From Amblyomma americanum (lineage: Eukaryota; Arthropoda; Arachnida; Ixodida; Ixodidae): 64,000 nucleotides of DNA. The position numbers and the translations under genes are program-made. The notes under the pieces were generated by a model. It was given only the letters and a program-made list of their open reading frames with translations, searched no databases and was not told where the DNA came from. The DNA is taken from assembly GCF_052857255.1 (NCBI RefSeq), contig NC_135497.1, positions 114,892,380 to 114,956,379 on the forward strand, in the 5' to 3' direction. This document shows, piece after piece, positions 34,170 through 49,616 of this stretch. Each line of letters begins with the position of its first letter. The first letter of the stretch is position 1.

Positions 34170-37100
34170 ACGAATACCCCGCATGGGCGTCTGCAGCTTG
34201 CAGGCATTGGTGAGTTGCGACACCACGGGTTCCCGAGCATCCGCAGGGACATCCCCGCAAGGGGATGATGGTGAACAGTTCATCACCACGGACCCGAGCA
34301 CCGGCGCTTAGCAGTGCGTGGCATCGCCGTGTCCGGGGAAAAGGGGTCCTGGTGGTTGAGCCGATGCCGAGCGTTTGGACCTTTAAGGCCCCTCGGCGGA
34401 AGCAACACACCACTTTGGCCCCAGCTTCCCGTAGACGGCACCTCCGGCCTGATCCTACCGGGGGAAATCGGCAGTCGCCTTTTCCTGAGCTCCCCTTCAT
34501 CTTTCACTTTCCTATCTTCTTTCTCACAGCTGTCCTGTCTTCTCGTATTTCACTGAATTTTTCAGAGAACTACGATTACACTGCTCTACACAGTGCAAAC
34601 TGTGAGGGAGAGCACGCTGCCTACTCAAGGTCGTGCCCATCCTGGAAGAAGGAGAAAAATTATAACCATAAAAACAAAGAAAAACGTCAGCTTCGGAGAA
34701 ACACGAAGGCGGTATGCACTTTCATACATAAACAACACTGCCTTGCTGTCTTTTTTGGCCTAGAGAAGCCATACGACACAGCCTGGAGGTTCGGGATTCT
34801 CCAGGACCTGGCTGAGCTTGGCATCCGCGGCAGGATGTTGAATTGCCTAAAAGATTTCTCGACTAATCGTTCATTTTATGTCCGCCTAGGTTCAACCCTT
34901 TCGAAGGAAAATGGAGTACCTCAAGGATGTATTTTAAGCACAACACTCTTTATTGAAAAAAAAAATGAATTCTATTAGGAAAATAATCCCAAGGTCCATT
35001 ATGTATTCAGTCTATTTAGATGATCTTCAGATAGCTTGCACATCCTCCAGCATATCAACTTGCGAAAGACAGATACAGCTAACAATAAATAAACTGGCAA
35101 CGTGGGCGGACCAAAATGGCCTCCGTTTTTCTCCACAGAAAACAGTCACCATTCTGTTCTCACTCACGAGGCTTAGAGACAGATTCCACACTATATATGA
35201 ACGAAACCGAATTACCTCTAAAAAATGAGCACAAATTTCTAGGCATAACTTTTGATAAAAAACTCACTTTCCTGCCTCACATAAGAAGAAAGCTTCCTGG
35301 TCACTGATTATACTTGAAGTCCTTTCACACAAACACTGGGGGTCTGGCAAGCCTTCTACAAATTTATCGTTCTGTGGTAAGATCATATTTACACTATGGT
35401 TGCATAGTAAACGGTTCAGCAAGGTCACCTTACTTAACACGACTAGACCCAGTACACAATTTAGGTTTGCGTCTTTCAACTGGTGCATACAGGACGTCAC
35501 CCATAAACAGTCTGTATGTAGAAACCAATGGACCATCGCTTACAGATAGAAGAGCCATACTCACATGCTCATACATTCTAAAAATCCGTTCCCTACCGAA
35601 ACATATCTGTTACCCTATAGTTACAAAGTGCCCTTCTAGAACACTGTTTAACAACAAACCTCAGACTACCAGACCATTGCTCTTACGATATGAAAAAGTG
35701 TCCCAGAATCTCTTTGCAATCGACATGTTACCTGGCATTGCACAAAGACGAGACCCACTACCTCCATGGTGCAATTTCCCTGCAATCTGTGATTTCACTT
35801 TTACACACTTCCATAAGAAACAAACTCCACAACAACATATCATACAAGAATTCCTTGCAATCCAAGAAAAATACAGTAGCTTTGTGGGCTTTTATACTGA
35901 CGGTTCAAAAACGGATGTTTAGGTAGGAAGCGCAGTGGTACGAGGGAATTGGAAAGAAACAGTAGGACTTCCAGAGTGTGCATTCATTTTCACTGCCGAA
36001 TGTTACGCCATTTCCGTCGCTGTAGAAAAAAAGAGTAAACGAGAACCTCACAAACAGTATTATTTATACAGACTCTTTAAGTGTACTTACAGCTCTCCAC
36101 TCTAGAAATGCAATCACCCCTCTACTTGGTGACATTATACAGAACATAGTAACTGCCACAACTCAAGGACAAAACATAAAACTGTGCTGGGATTCCCGAG
36201 TCATGTCGGAATAAAAGTCAACGAGAGAGCATATTTGTGCGCTGCTCAAGCTCGTGGAAAGGAAATAAAAAAGTAAATATACCTTTTAATGATTGCATAA
36301 ACCTAGTACAATGAAAATTAAGGAAAAAATGGCAGTCAGCTTGGAACAACGAACCCGCCGCGATGGCTCAGTGGTTAGGGCGCTCGACTACTGATCCTGA
36401 GTTCCCGGGTTCGAACCCGACCGTGGCGGCTGCGTTTTTTATGGAGGCAAAACGCTAAGGCGCCCGTGTGCTGTGCGATGTCAGTGCACGTTAAAGATCC
36501 CCAGGTGGTAGATTATTCCGGAGCCCTCCACTACGGCACCTATAATTCTTCCTTTCTTCTTTCACTCCCTCCTTTATCCCTTCCCTTACGGTGCGGTTCA
36601 GGTGTCCAACGGTATATGAGACAGATACTGCGCCATTTCCTTTCCCCAAAAAACCAATTATAGTTATATATTGGAACAACGAATTAAATAACAAACTACA
36701 CTTGGTAAAGCCAGCTTGAAGTGTATGGAAGTCATGTGTACACCAGGAATGTCTCAAGGAAGTAATTCTCTTTTCGTCTACGTATAGGCCACACACACCT
36801 TACACACTACTTTCTATTGACAAAAGGAGACAAACTTGTTTGTGAAAAATGTGGAGACAAACTGACAGTTAATCACATTTTATACTCATGCACGAAAGTC
36901 GAAAAGCTAAGGAAAAAGTGCTTTTCTCTATTTTATAATCAATGCATTCCTTTTCACCCAGCGCTGCTCTTAGGTGATAATTCAGTTGTGGACATATCTT
37001 GTGTGTTTAGATTTTTAACAGAAGCAGGTTTCCTTCAAAAAAATGTAAATCAGGGCCCAATGCTCCACCTGATGCACCTAAACGACTTTCTAATTCCTGA

Positions 37101-37385
37101 GAAAAATGAGGTTTTATATTTGATTGGTTGGGAGCCTAGAGACCCTTGCCTTGCCAAGGATAGCTGCTGAGGCTCCTGACCTTCTTTAAAGCATTTAACA
37201 TTAGCTATTTCTAAATTTCTTTTCCTCTGTTATTACTAGGTAGTACAAACTTTTTACGCCCTCTACGCCACCGATCGCTTTCCACATTTTTATGAAATTC
37301 CGCAGAAAACTTTCCCTATACCTTGTGCTTGCCGCATGATGGCCTTAGCTGCCGATGTGCCATAAAACCCAACACAACACAAAAC
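34170..37385 (+). pseudogene. Decayed I-like non-LTR retrotransposon
   Basis: A GC-rich 5' stretch (34170-34520) precedes pieces of reverse transcriptase in several frames. Motif A reads FFGLEKPYDTAW near 34757, where FFDLEKAYDT is usual, so the first catalytic Asp is Gly. Motif B' is GVPQGCILS, motif C is YLDD near 35016, and KFLGITFD follows. The thumb region (35314-35640) and an RNase H (FYTDGSKT near 35893, IYTDSLSVLTAL near 36063) come next, then a Cys/His tail (CEKCGDKLTVNHILYSC, 36847-36897). The 3' end is at about 37385 in an ACACAACACAAAA run. ORF1 and the endonuclease are missing. Several stops break the frames. It lies in T-box intron 3. Confidence 0.85.
36354..36670 (+). mobile_element. 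tRNA-derived SINE (family A) with perfect 13-bp target duplication
   Basis: TTGGAACAACGAA occurs at 36341-36353 and 36671-36683. Between them is a full SINE: tRNA-like head with A box (GGCTCAGTGGTTAGGG) and B box (GGGTTCGAACCC), body, and the CTGCGCCATTTCCTTTCC tail followed by an A/T-rich end. Removing it restores the LINE codons W-N-N-E across the insertion site, so the SINE is younger than the LINE. Confidence 0.93.
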
Positions 37386-37795
37386 TCAAGTTGCGAATAT
37401 TTGTGTTTGTAGGGGTTAGATTACATCTTGATGTCCCGTGTGCACAGCCTTTGGGCATGCACTTTGCTCCAGACTCTTGTGTTCCGAGTCGAGACAGGCG
37501 TATCCCGCATCTGAGCTTTATCAGATGGAATGTGAAAAAGCTTGAATTCCGATACGTTCTTTGTAGATGACAACAGTAACAATTTACTACTGACGCTGCA
37601 CTTGCTAGCGCATAATATTTCACCTACATAAGCGCAACGGTTCGAAAATACTCTTGCAGAGGATGGGCAGAAATAAGAAAATTCCTTTTTGTGCGTGTGT
37701 GTTCTGGCAGCGACACTTAGCAATGCTCCTCCATAAAATTTCACACGCCCTTCGGCAGATCTAATAAAGCAGCGTTTCTGTGTTTTTTTTTTCAG

Positions 37796-37872
37796 ATAAC
37801 GAAGCTAAAAATAGACAGCAATCCATTCGCAAAGGGCTTCAGAGATTCGTCAAGACTGACAGACCTAGAAGG
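37796..37872 (+). CDS. TBX20: Tbx20-class T-box factor, exon 4 (end of T-box)
   Basis: The acceptor TTTTTTTTTCAG ends at 37795 and the donor GTAAGC starts at 37873. It encodes ITKLKIDSNPFAKGFRDSSR followed by LTDLE, the C-terminal helix of the T-box that inserts into the DNA minor groove. The DSSRLTD ending is typical of Tbx20/midline. The exon ends after two bases of a Gly codon. Confidence 0.95.
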
Positions 37873-40440
37873 GTAAGCAGAGCAAGAATTCATCCCTCTG
37901 AATGTGCACCCATGCATGCATGCATGCATGCAGTGCATGTTGTTTGGCATGGATAAGCTCATAGCTCGTTTTTTTGGCAAAGAAGGTTTTTAAAGCGCTC
38001 TTCCATGGTCCTCATGCTCAGAGTGAAGTTAAAGCGTAGTTGTATTACTGCTAACCAAAATGCATGAGTTAAGGCAACATTTTTTTTTTTTGATAGGCAG
38101 AAGCAAGGTCATAGCACGTTATGAATTCAGTACCGCCCGCAATGAGGCTCAGGCTTAAACAAAGTGCCCATTTTTTTCACTTTTTTTTTAATGCCAAACC
38201 ATTACTAGTCCCATTACCAGAAAAGCGGGCGGTGTGTGTGCGTGTGCGCGCTCGCTCGCAAATGGTACAGATAATCCCAGCTATGGTAACAAATATAGGG
38301 CGACGTCATCAAGCTGCCGTAAGACGCACACAGCAAGCCGAGCACCGTCACTGTAGACAAGCCTATAAATGTCGTTAGTCTAAATATACTCTCCAATGCT
38401 AACCTCCATATGTAGCGCGAATTTTCCCGCCAACATTTGTACCAAAATTGTTACGCAACCGTTGGTCGTACAGCGTTGGGGGTGGTGTCATATACGATTC
38501 CTTGTCGCATATAGGTTACATGTGCTAGTCAAGTTGGAGGCTAGCTTGCGACAGGGATTATAACCGAAGGCATAGGCACCTTCAATTGTATGCCTTCCCA
38601 GACTTTCGTATCAAAACTGTGATGCAACCGTTAGTCGTACAGCGTTCCAGGTGGAGTCGTACGAGCGTGTGTATGTGTGTGGGTGGTTTCATACTTCGAA
38701 AATAAATATAATAAAATCATCGCCTGAAACAAACTCAGTTCGCAAACCGCAACCAAATGTCTACGTGTTGCATCCAACATTGGTTCGCATTCCCGCAGTC
38801 TTATGCGTCTCTGCCGATTTTTTTACATCAATCATAGTTCAGAAATGATATTTTTTTCAAGCTACCTGAATTATTTGAACAAAAATAAAATGAAACGCTA
38901 CCAGCACTGCCAAAAATACTGATTTTTCATTCACTCAAATGATCGAAAAAGACAGAACACTCGAGGACGGGATAACCACAAGTAAGGACACAAACACTTC
39001 GCAGACTAAGAGCCGGTCGTATATTTTGGTGCAGAAATAGTGACAGAAAAAAACAGCTGGAAAAAGTTAGACACTCTCGCAACCGTGGCCTGTGCGGCCG
39101 CAATGCCTTGGTTAGGAACCGTACTCGAGTGATTGATGTTTCGCGTGCACTGCCAGTTCATGACGGTGTAAGGAATGAGCGTAAGACTCGTGATCGTGCG
39201 AAGTGGTGAGCACTTGCTGCGAGAATGCAGCTCAAAATGCTAATTAGCGATGTTCCACGTCGTAGTCAAAATTTTTCTTACGAATCTCTATTCTGAGCGC
39301 TTTTACCCTGGAGCAGTTCGGAAAATTCCTGCATATTTCCCTGCGTAATAATATAGTTTTTTTTTCTTCATTAATCCAAGCACTTCGTCAGGGTGAAAGC
39401 CAAAGCGCAGGAATTTGCTGCTCGTTGCATGTGTTTGTTTTCTTTTTCGCACACGACCATGTATTTCAAGCAGAGGCAAGCCGTGAGAAAAGTTCACCGC
39501 CACCACCATCTCTTTGTGTTCCTCTTTGTTCCTCTGTGTTCCTCTTTACCTATGTCCTCGTCTTTTGCGCAGTTTTAACCTTTGTGGAACTATGAACCAA
39601 CTAGCCCGCAAGAACGTCCTCCTATACCATCACCACCTAAAGCTACGCGTTAAGAGGAAAAGTTAAGAATCCGGTTTCAACCTTAATAGTCAGCCAGAAT
39701 TCAGTTCTTATTAGAGCTTCCAAATTGGTCAATCCATCGCATAGAGCGAAATCCTAACTTCGGGAACTGTAAAAAAAAAAAAGTAAAGGTAGCAATGTCA
39801 TGTAAGATCCCCGAAAGGAAGGCCTAAGTTGACAACTTGCAAGCTATAAAGGTGACCGGCAAAGCGTATCGCATTTCCCTGATGTAGCAGCCCCGTGATA
39901 AACAAGTCACAGGAGACAGGGCTATATTCCCGACATTCTTAGGTTAGGTTGGAAGGAATGCGCTTAGTGGGAGGAGTATGGTGAGAGCAGGGGGATTGTG
40001 AAGGGGTCACCGCAACGGGGCTGCGTGGGGGAGAGGGAGGGAGATAACAGAGGAGAGGAAAAGTGGAAAGGGACGAAGCATTAGTGAGGTGAACATAAGG
40101 ACGCCCAAGAAGAGACGCGAGATGGAACCGCCTTCTTAATGTTTTATGTTCGGCAGACAGCCTAAACCTCCGCAGCGTCACAGATGTCGTACATTAACTG
40201 CAGGAGTTTATCGATCCAGTATGTACAATCATGAGCGTAAAAAATTTCCTTCCCTTTAAAACTCCCGAAATATCCCCTAAGGCCCGGTTTTAGACCAAAA
40301 ATTCCCTGGAAGGGGGAAAATTCCCCGAATGGAACATCACTGATGCAAATCACAAGCATAGCAGCATCATTTCTGAACGTTGATTTCCGGGAGGTTAATA
40401 ACAGCAATCACTAATATAGTTTCTTCGATTTTTTTTTCAG
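37873..40440. other. Intron 4, no gene recognised
   Basis: It holds a short ATGC repeat (37912-37931) and two related stretches near 38440-38480 and 38610-38650 (CAACCGTTGGTCGTACAGCG and a near copy), an old local duplication about 170 bp apart. No transposon protein was seen. Confidence 0.45.
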
Positions 40441-40547
40441 TGAATCTGTGGAGACTTTGCTCCGGGAACATGCTTTTCGACACTCGCCGTTCAGGGCCTT
40501 TATGACCGGAGATCTACCGCCGGAGCACCAATTCTTCGCAACTGCAG
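40441..40547 (+). CDS. TBX20: Tbx20-class factor, exon 5 (post-T-box region)
   Basis: The acceptor TTTTTTTTCAG ends at 40440. Phase from exon 4 gives G then ESVETLLREHAFRHSPFRAF, which parallels the Tbx20 segment just after the T-box (ESVESLI...SPIR). Two donors are possible and keep phase 1: GTGGTA at 40548 and GTACGT at 40551. I took the first because CAG precedes it. The conserved segment supports Tbx20 orthology beyond the DNA-binding domain. Confidence 0.88.
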
Positions 40548-40734
40548 GTGGTACGTGAATCGTTTATGCTCGACTTGTGAGTTCCTTCACTGAACATCGC
40601 GTAATGATCCATGTTGAACAATAAATCCGTTACAAGGAACTTCAAAAGCTTCACATTAATAGTCAGACTGTGAAGGAGTAAAATAAAAATAAATAAACGC
40701 ACGCCACACCAGTCTAGTCACCCTTTTTCATCAT

Positions 40735-41110
40735 CATCATCATCCGCCTGATTACGCCCACTGCTGGGAAAAGGCCTCTCCCATGTCTCTCCAATTAACC
40801 CTGTCTTTTGCCAGCCGCGGCCACCGTATCCCCGCAAACGTCTTAATCTCATCCGCCCACCTAACCTTCTGCCACCCCCTGCTACGCTTGCCTTCTCTTG
40901 GAATCCCCTCCGTTACTCTAAAGGACCGTCGGTTACCTTGCCTTCGCATTACATGCCCTGTCCAAGCCCATTTCTTCCTATTGATTTCGACTAGGACGTC
41001 CTTAACTCATTTTTGATTCCTGACCCACTCTGCTATCTTCCGGTCTCTTAACGCTACAGCTATCATTTTTCTTTCCATATCTCGCTGCGTTGTTTCAGTC
41101 AAACTTAATG
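40735..41110 (-). pseudogene. RTE-type LINE 3' end
   Basis: On the minus strand the words RRQGNRRSFRVTEG, KRSRGWQKVRWADEI and FAGIRWPRLAKDRVNWRDMG, then GEAFSQQW and a stop, match the C-terminal tail of RTE-clade ORF2 proteins. A (TGA)n tail at 40730-40746, also typical of RTE elements, follows directly. It is 5' truncated and lies in T-box intron 5. Confidence 0.8.
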
Positions 41111-42455
41111 CCGCAGAAAAGGCCGCTAGCCTTCGCCCATGCATATAGTTAAACGACGGGCATTGCACACGCTAGTTCTGTCACACCGGTTCAGCAGCTG
41201 CAGCAGAATCGAAGGGGGTTGAGTGGAGAAGGCTTTCAATGCACTACTACTGGTGTAACCACCGTCAAAAACAGATGTTCAGGAAGTGTTGCACTGCCTG
41301 CGCGGTCGTCTGCACTTTGCGACAAACAGTACGCGAGCAAGCACACTTTGACTCTTGGAACCAGTTTACTTCCGTCTAGTTCGGTTCATTTTCTGCATTA
41401 CGGTACGTTGTGAAACTTCTAGCATACTAAACGTCCGTTGTGCTGTGTGTGTTCCATGAAGTAGGAAACAGCACGAAATATGGATATGCATGCGAGACTA
41501 ACACACCCGCGTTTGTCTCGCAGTATTGCCCAGTTCTTGCACTTTTTCCTACTTCCCTGCGGCACCAAACGACCCAGATCACCACGCCTCTCGTGTGTGT
41601 AGTGAGCCTGCATGCATCTTCTTTTAGAGGTCTTCTGCCTTGTCGCGATACAAATTAGCTGGCGCACAGACGCAGCCCCAGGCCTACGAATCTGCGGAAA
41701 GGCTGAATTGTATTGCTTAAAAGGAACCCTATAACTCTCCTGCCATCTTTTTCCTGTGTTCAGTGGAATCCCTCACTACTGTTCGTTCAATGGCGTGTGT
41801 TGCGCTAGTTGAAAAAATGCTATCATTGGCCAGCCTTCTCGTAGGAGAGGAGAAGGCAGCGTGTTCACCCACGCTACCCTCTGAGGGGCAGACAGACGGC
41901 ACATTTCCCTAATCGGAATGCTCGGGCATGTGATTCTTTCAAAAGCCAAGTAGGGAACGACCAAATACGAGGAACGTTCAATAACTGCACCCTTCTCGGG
42001 TGCAACTTGTTTTTGAAGATAAGGAATTGAAGAAGCTTACGTTAAAATAGAAGTTTCGGAATACCGCTTTCCCAGAAGAACATCGATTTTCGATGCAGTA
42101 CGTCGTCTTCAGCACAGCATGCAACTCATTGTATTCTGACATCATCACTTCCCATCCGCTCTCTGTACATATTTCTTTTCCCCTTTCCCCTGGTGTGGAG
42201 CGGCAGGCGGGACACAAGTTTCTCGGGCCGACCTCTCTTCACCTGCGGTGATACGCTTTGCGACCGAAGCACTGGATGCCGCCGTAAAAAAATAAAAAAA
42301 TTGAGGTCGGATGTTTTTCTTCACCCACCTTACAGCCAGGGCCTCGTACCAAGGGACTCCTGGCTCCCGATAAAGGGAACATCTTAAGGGCGGGCTCTTG
42401 GCGTACAGCACAAATGTCACCAATGCAGCGCCTTTTTTTTTGTTTTTGTTCACAG
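41111..42455. other. Intron 5, nothing recognised
   Basis: No coding or repeat signature was seen. It ends in a strong pyrimidine tract and acceptor (TTTTTGTTCACAG) at 42455 that would feed an alternative short last exon. Confidence 0.4.
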
Positions 42456-42620
42456 CCGCCCTCAGTCTTCTAAGACGGCGTGGTCATTCTTACATCCCCC
42501 ATACATAGGATAGCTGCTTTAGGAAGGCTTCACCAAAGCACCATGACCGCGGTGCCTTGAGAATCATGTCGGTTGCGCGACCCTCGCCACGTGGCACTGA
42601 GCGTTCGCGCATGTACGCAG

Positions 42621-43075
42621 CAGCACTGGGCCGGCTGCCGACGGGCAGCGAGCTGCTGTTGCTGGCCAACGGCGCGTCCCCGTGGAAGATGCCCGCCATG
42701 CCCATGGCCATGGCCGACCTGACGGCGCTCATGAACGCCCAGCAGCAGCAGTTGCACGCGCTGCCCGGCCTCTACCTGGGCTTCCCGCGCACCCTGTTCC
42801 CGCCCTTCCCGGTGGCCGGAGCGCCGACGCCGGCGCCCGTGCCGCCGGCGCGCTCCCCGTGTCCGCCACCGCCCACGTCGCCCACGGCGACAGGCCGCGC
42901 GGCCCCCAGCGCCAGTTCGCCCGGGCCACCGCTGTACCCGCCGCGCACGTCGGCCGCCGCTGCGTACCCGGGCCTCAAGTTCCACCCCTACTTCCACCCG
43001 AGGCTGCTCGGCGCCGCCGCGGGACCGCGCGAAGGCAGCCCCGTCGAGTACGACGCCGCTGCGCCGCAGGTGTGA
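42621..43075 (+). CDS. TBX20: Tbx20-class factor, last coding exon
   Basis: About 150 residues follow in the phase required by exon 5 and stop at TGA 43073-43075. The sequence is Pro/Ala-rich with ALGRLPTGSELLLLANGASP, a Gln run, and KFHPYFHPRL near the end; Tbx20 proteins end in a similar aromatic/His patch. The left boundary is uncertain. The in-phase acceptor TACGCAG at 42620 has a weak pyrimidine tract. The stronger acceptor at 42455 is also in phase but meets TAG at 42506-42508 after 16 codons. Downstream of that stop the same frame is open to the end. No AATAAA or ATTAAA is visible in the first 1.3 kb after the stop. Confidence 0.8.
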
Positions 43076-45959
<2,884 letters not shown>

Positions 45960-47591
45960 GAGGGCAGTTTCTCGGACGACGGGAGGAACTAAAACGTCTG
46001 TTATTGTGTTTTTCAGAGCACTTGTCCCGCATGCACAGGGCTTTTTTCTCCCTTCTCCGGGCGTGCACTAAGTCTTTTCATAGCAAATAGTCAATCACTG
46101 CCTTGGCTACTGAACCTCTCCTCCTTTAATCTCCTTTTTGGGCGTTTTTGCTAATAAAAACCAAGGGTCGGTATCTCACTGAAGCAACGCGCGTGCAGCA
46201 GCCAACTCTACGCCTGTGGCCGTAGGGCGCGCACGCCGAGCATGCATGCCAAGCTGAGTGGCATTTGAACGCGACGGCGTTAGTGATAGTAAATGAGGTG
46301 ACTCTGCGTACCGGGTCTGGTAAGACTAAGTGAAGACTTCCCAAGTAAAACGGTTTGCGCGGACCGCTACGCCTGTCGAGCGCCGATCGCGCTCAGATTA
46401 TTGTGTCGTTCGTTTTGTTTAGTACCACGTTCGCCGACGCATACCGTGCCTGGTTTGCCCACGAAAGAACAGGAATGCGGCATGAAACATGGCGTCGCGA
46501 TAAAGGGCTGTGACGGCTCTGATGAGAACTTGATCGTCCATAGCGCTTTTTATTATTTTTTGCGGACAAATCAGACAAGTAGTGTCTTCAAACGCGGTAT
46601 TATATAAAATAGATTATAAATTGTCGCATCCGGTTGAGCGGAACGCGAAAGACACAGCGATTGGTGCAAATAAAGTTTTTTGGGAGTTTCCAAACCATTA
46701 CTCGAGGCTCAGTGTATTAAGAGGAACTATAGAGTGCAAAAACGAAAAAAAAAAACTGTGTTCTGTACATAGGTTTTTATGCATTATCGATGGTGTCACG
46801 CGGTGGTATCGAAACTGACTTGTCTTCTTGCCGCAAACCACAGTCAGCGACAATGGATGCATTTGTAAAATATATATTTTGTGAATAGTGTTTGTAGATG
46901 TCCTGTTTTTTCCGATTATGAACGCATACGGAAATTTCAGGCGCGCAGTCTGTTTTTCATGTCAAGGTATAAGCATTTTTTAGGCACCTGTTGACAACAT
47001 GGAGCAGAAAAACTGTGACATAAAAACCAATAAACATGTACTTTTTCGCAACGCGCACTCTTTATTTTTTTTTGGCGTTGCCCCCGTATGTGTGTGTGCA
47101 CGTCCGCAGTGTTGCAAGAAAATCGCCTCTCCTTTATTAAGCCGCAAACAATGGATGTTTCGGTGAAGCAACGCTGTCTTTAGCTAGCTGAGACGTCTTG
47201 TACTCGCGGATGTCTTAGGAGCGAGGTGAAAACTCTACGCGCGCATGTTTTAAATTTCATGGATGGCTGAATGCACGCAGTCTAGGAAACTCAAAATATT
47301 CGCAGAATACGTCATCGAAATTAGCCTCAGTGGTGATGTTGGCCTCTTTTCGCATGGCACATAACTAAAAGGGAGGGGGGGGGGTGCAGGGTTTGGTGAT
47401 GAGTTCCAAAGGAAATGATATTCGAGATTGAGAGGTGAAGGGAGGCTTTATGCGGATATGATCAAGACTAAAATAAGAGAGATAAACAATTGAAGAGGAA
47501 ATATAGAATCAAAAAGTTGTTTGGGAAAGAAGTAATGAAAACAAAAACAAATAATAATGTGACGGAATCTGGAACAATTTTCAGTATGCAG
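45960..47591. other. Intergenic, nothing recognised
   Basis: AATAAA words occur at 46153, near 46668 and near 47028. No gene evidence was found upstream of them. Confidence 0.4.
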
Positions 47592-47910
47592 TTAACAAGG
47601 CAATCTGCCGGTTGCAATGATTAAGTCGTGAAGATACAAACCGGGTTCAATAATGCTTAACCCCTGGCACTCGCACGGAAGGAGAGAAGAACTGGAACTG
47701 ACAGAATGAGGCCCTATCCCACGAGGAGCACCTCCTGGTAAGTTTTCCTCTGAAGTGTGAATTGCCGGTATGTAATGCTGTAGTGCTTCAACTCCCCCGC
47801 ACGATTCGCAAAAGTTTGTGGGTGTGAACCCACATCTGCGCAAATATATTAGGCGGGGGATTCTGCGTCGCAAGGGTCATCGACACCTCAGTGTCAATGA
47901 ACTTTGTGCG
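47592..47910 (-). pseudogene. I-like LINE C-terminal fragment
   Basis: The minus-strand frame reads RRRIPRLIYLRRCGF, then CESCGGVEALQHYIPA, and ends LHDLIIATGRLPC. It parallels 23174-23482 (RRRILRINLYLCRSGF, CEACGEIESLDDHF, LNNFIIATGRFLC), so it is the same family inserted in the opposite direction. It is a 3' remnant. Confidence 0.75.
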
Positions 47911-48148
47911 CATTTTTTTTTTCTTGCACTGTTACGCTTCTCACGCTACCAGCAGAAGGCGCTTCCGTCGTTTGCAACTGAAATTACTCCAATTTAGCTT
48001 TGCCCGTTACAACTGAGGTCGCGATTGAAGATTTACAACACCGTTTTGCATTAGTACAAAAAAGTTTAAAATAAATGAGCAAATTTATGTACTGCAATTA
48101 GTTATTGCACCCACGCGTTTGTTCGCAATACGGATTAGGTAACTGCAC

Positions 48149-48358
48149 ACCCGTGTGCTGCGATGTCAGTGCACGTTAAAGATCCCCAGGTGGTCGAAAT
48201 TATTCCGGAGCCCTCCACTACGGCACCTCTCTCTTCCTTTCTTCTTTCACTCCCTCCTTCATCCCTTCCCTTACGGCGCGGTTCAGGTGTCCAACGATAT
48301 ATGAGACAGATACTGCGCCATTTCCTTTCCACCAAAAACCAATTATTATTATTATTAA
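48149..48358 (+). mobile_element. 5'-truncated SINE (family A)
   Basis: The body and tail of family A are present (GATGTCAGTGCACGTTAAAG, GTGTCCAACGATATATGAGA), ending in (TTA)n. The tRNA-like head is missing. Confidence 0.8.
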
Positions 48359-49616
48359 CTGCACACGCACCTGCGTGCTCAAAATTCGCCGCAGTTATGC
48401 AGTTTCAGGTAACCGTAGAAAATACGCGTGAGCGATTTCTTCCTGTCTTTCTTCCGACATTTTCACCGCTCGCCACGTTGAGTCAAAGCGGAGACAGCCG
48501 ACACAGACATGGGGGAACATCGAAAGCCACAGGTAGACAGATGTAAAGATTAAAAAGGTTTAATGTCCAGTGAATTTCGAACAGTAACAGATCGGCAGGG
48601 TTTCGCGCGCTATAGATGATTAGTAGTGTGGTGATGCTCATATGTGCTAGGACGCACTCAAATTGAATGCTAAAACTTTGCACAGTCGGATACAGCTTAA
48701 GTTTGCAGTGAATCACCGCCCACATTAAGGACTGCCGCACAAGTTCTTCCACGACAAAAAAGTAGCCCGTTGTAACAACTTTTTCTGGTTACCTAAACAA
48801 GAAGCTAATCACAAGGAAAAATTGTTAGCCCTAGAATTTTGATACCTGGTTTGCTTAGTATGGTCAAACATTAAAAAGCTGACGTCGTTTACTATTATGA
48901 TTGGCCATTGGAGCAATACCACGGACCATGGCCCAGTGCTACCAGCTGCGGTTTTTTTTTTTTTGTTTTTTTATTCTAAATCTATATCCTACTATAGCTA
49001 CAGCAACGTCAGGGTTCGTTGCCGTCCGGCTGAATATATGAAAGCAAATATCATGCGGAGAGCCGAGAACTCCATCACAAAATACGAAACCATTTTTTTT
49101 CCCTTCTTAGCTTACCCGAGCAGGGCTTTCAATACGCAAAACAGCCCAGCAGGCGGGAGGGCTCAATATGAAAGGTGTCCTGCGTGCTGTCTGTCAAAAA
49201 AAAAAAGTCAAGGCTGCGTGGTGGCCTTTGCGACATAACGCACACGTGAAAAACGTCAGTGTGGTCAGTAGAAGGCTGTATAGCGATAAACGGTTATTGG
49301 CAAAAACTCACAAATTGCTTTATTTCACAAGCTCATTCCACTCCACGTTGTGGAGCATTCTGCCCTTTGTTGTTCGAAACCATGGCAGAACAAACTGCCT
49401 GACTCGAAGCAGACGCCCGATACGCAAGTGCGCGTCAGCTACGTCCTTCTGTGACGGCAGCCTGAACTAATCGACAAAGCTCCTGCATAAGCACCCGAGC
49501 CGCCAGTCGTAGCCTGAACTTGCTGCGGTTCCAGCGTTCTCCACAAATGAAGAAAAAACTTGGTGCTCTCCACCGACGAATATTGGATAGGTATACAGTC
49601 CCATCAACATTGCAAG
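48359..49616. other. Intergenic, nothing recognised
   Basis: Contains T runs near 48952-48970 and 49094-49101. No gene or repeat was recognised. Confidence 0.4.
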
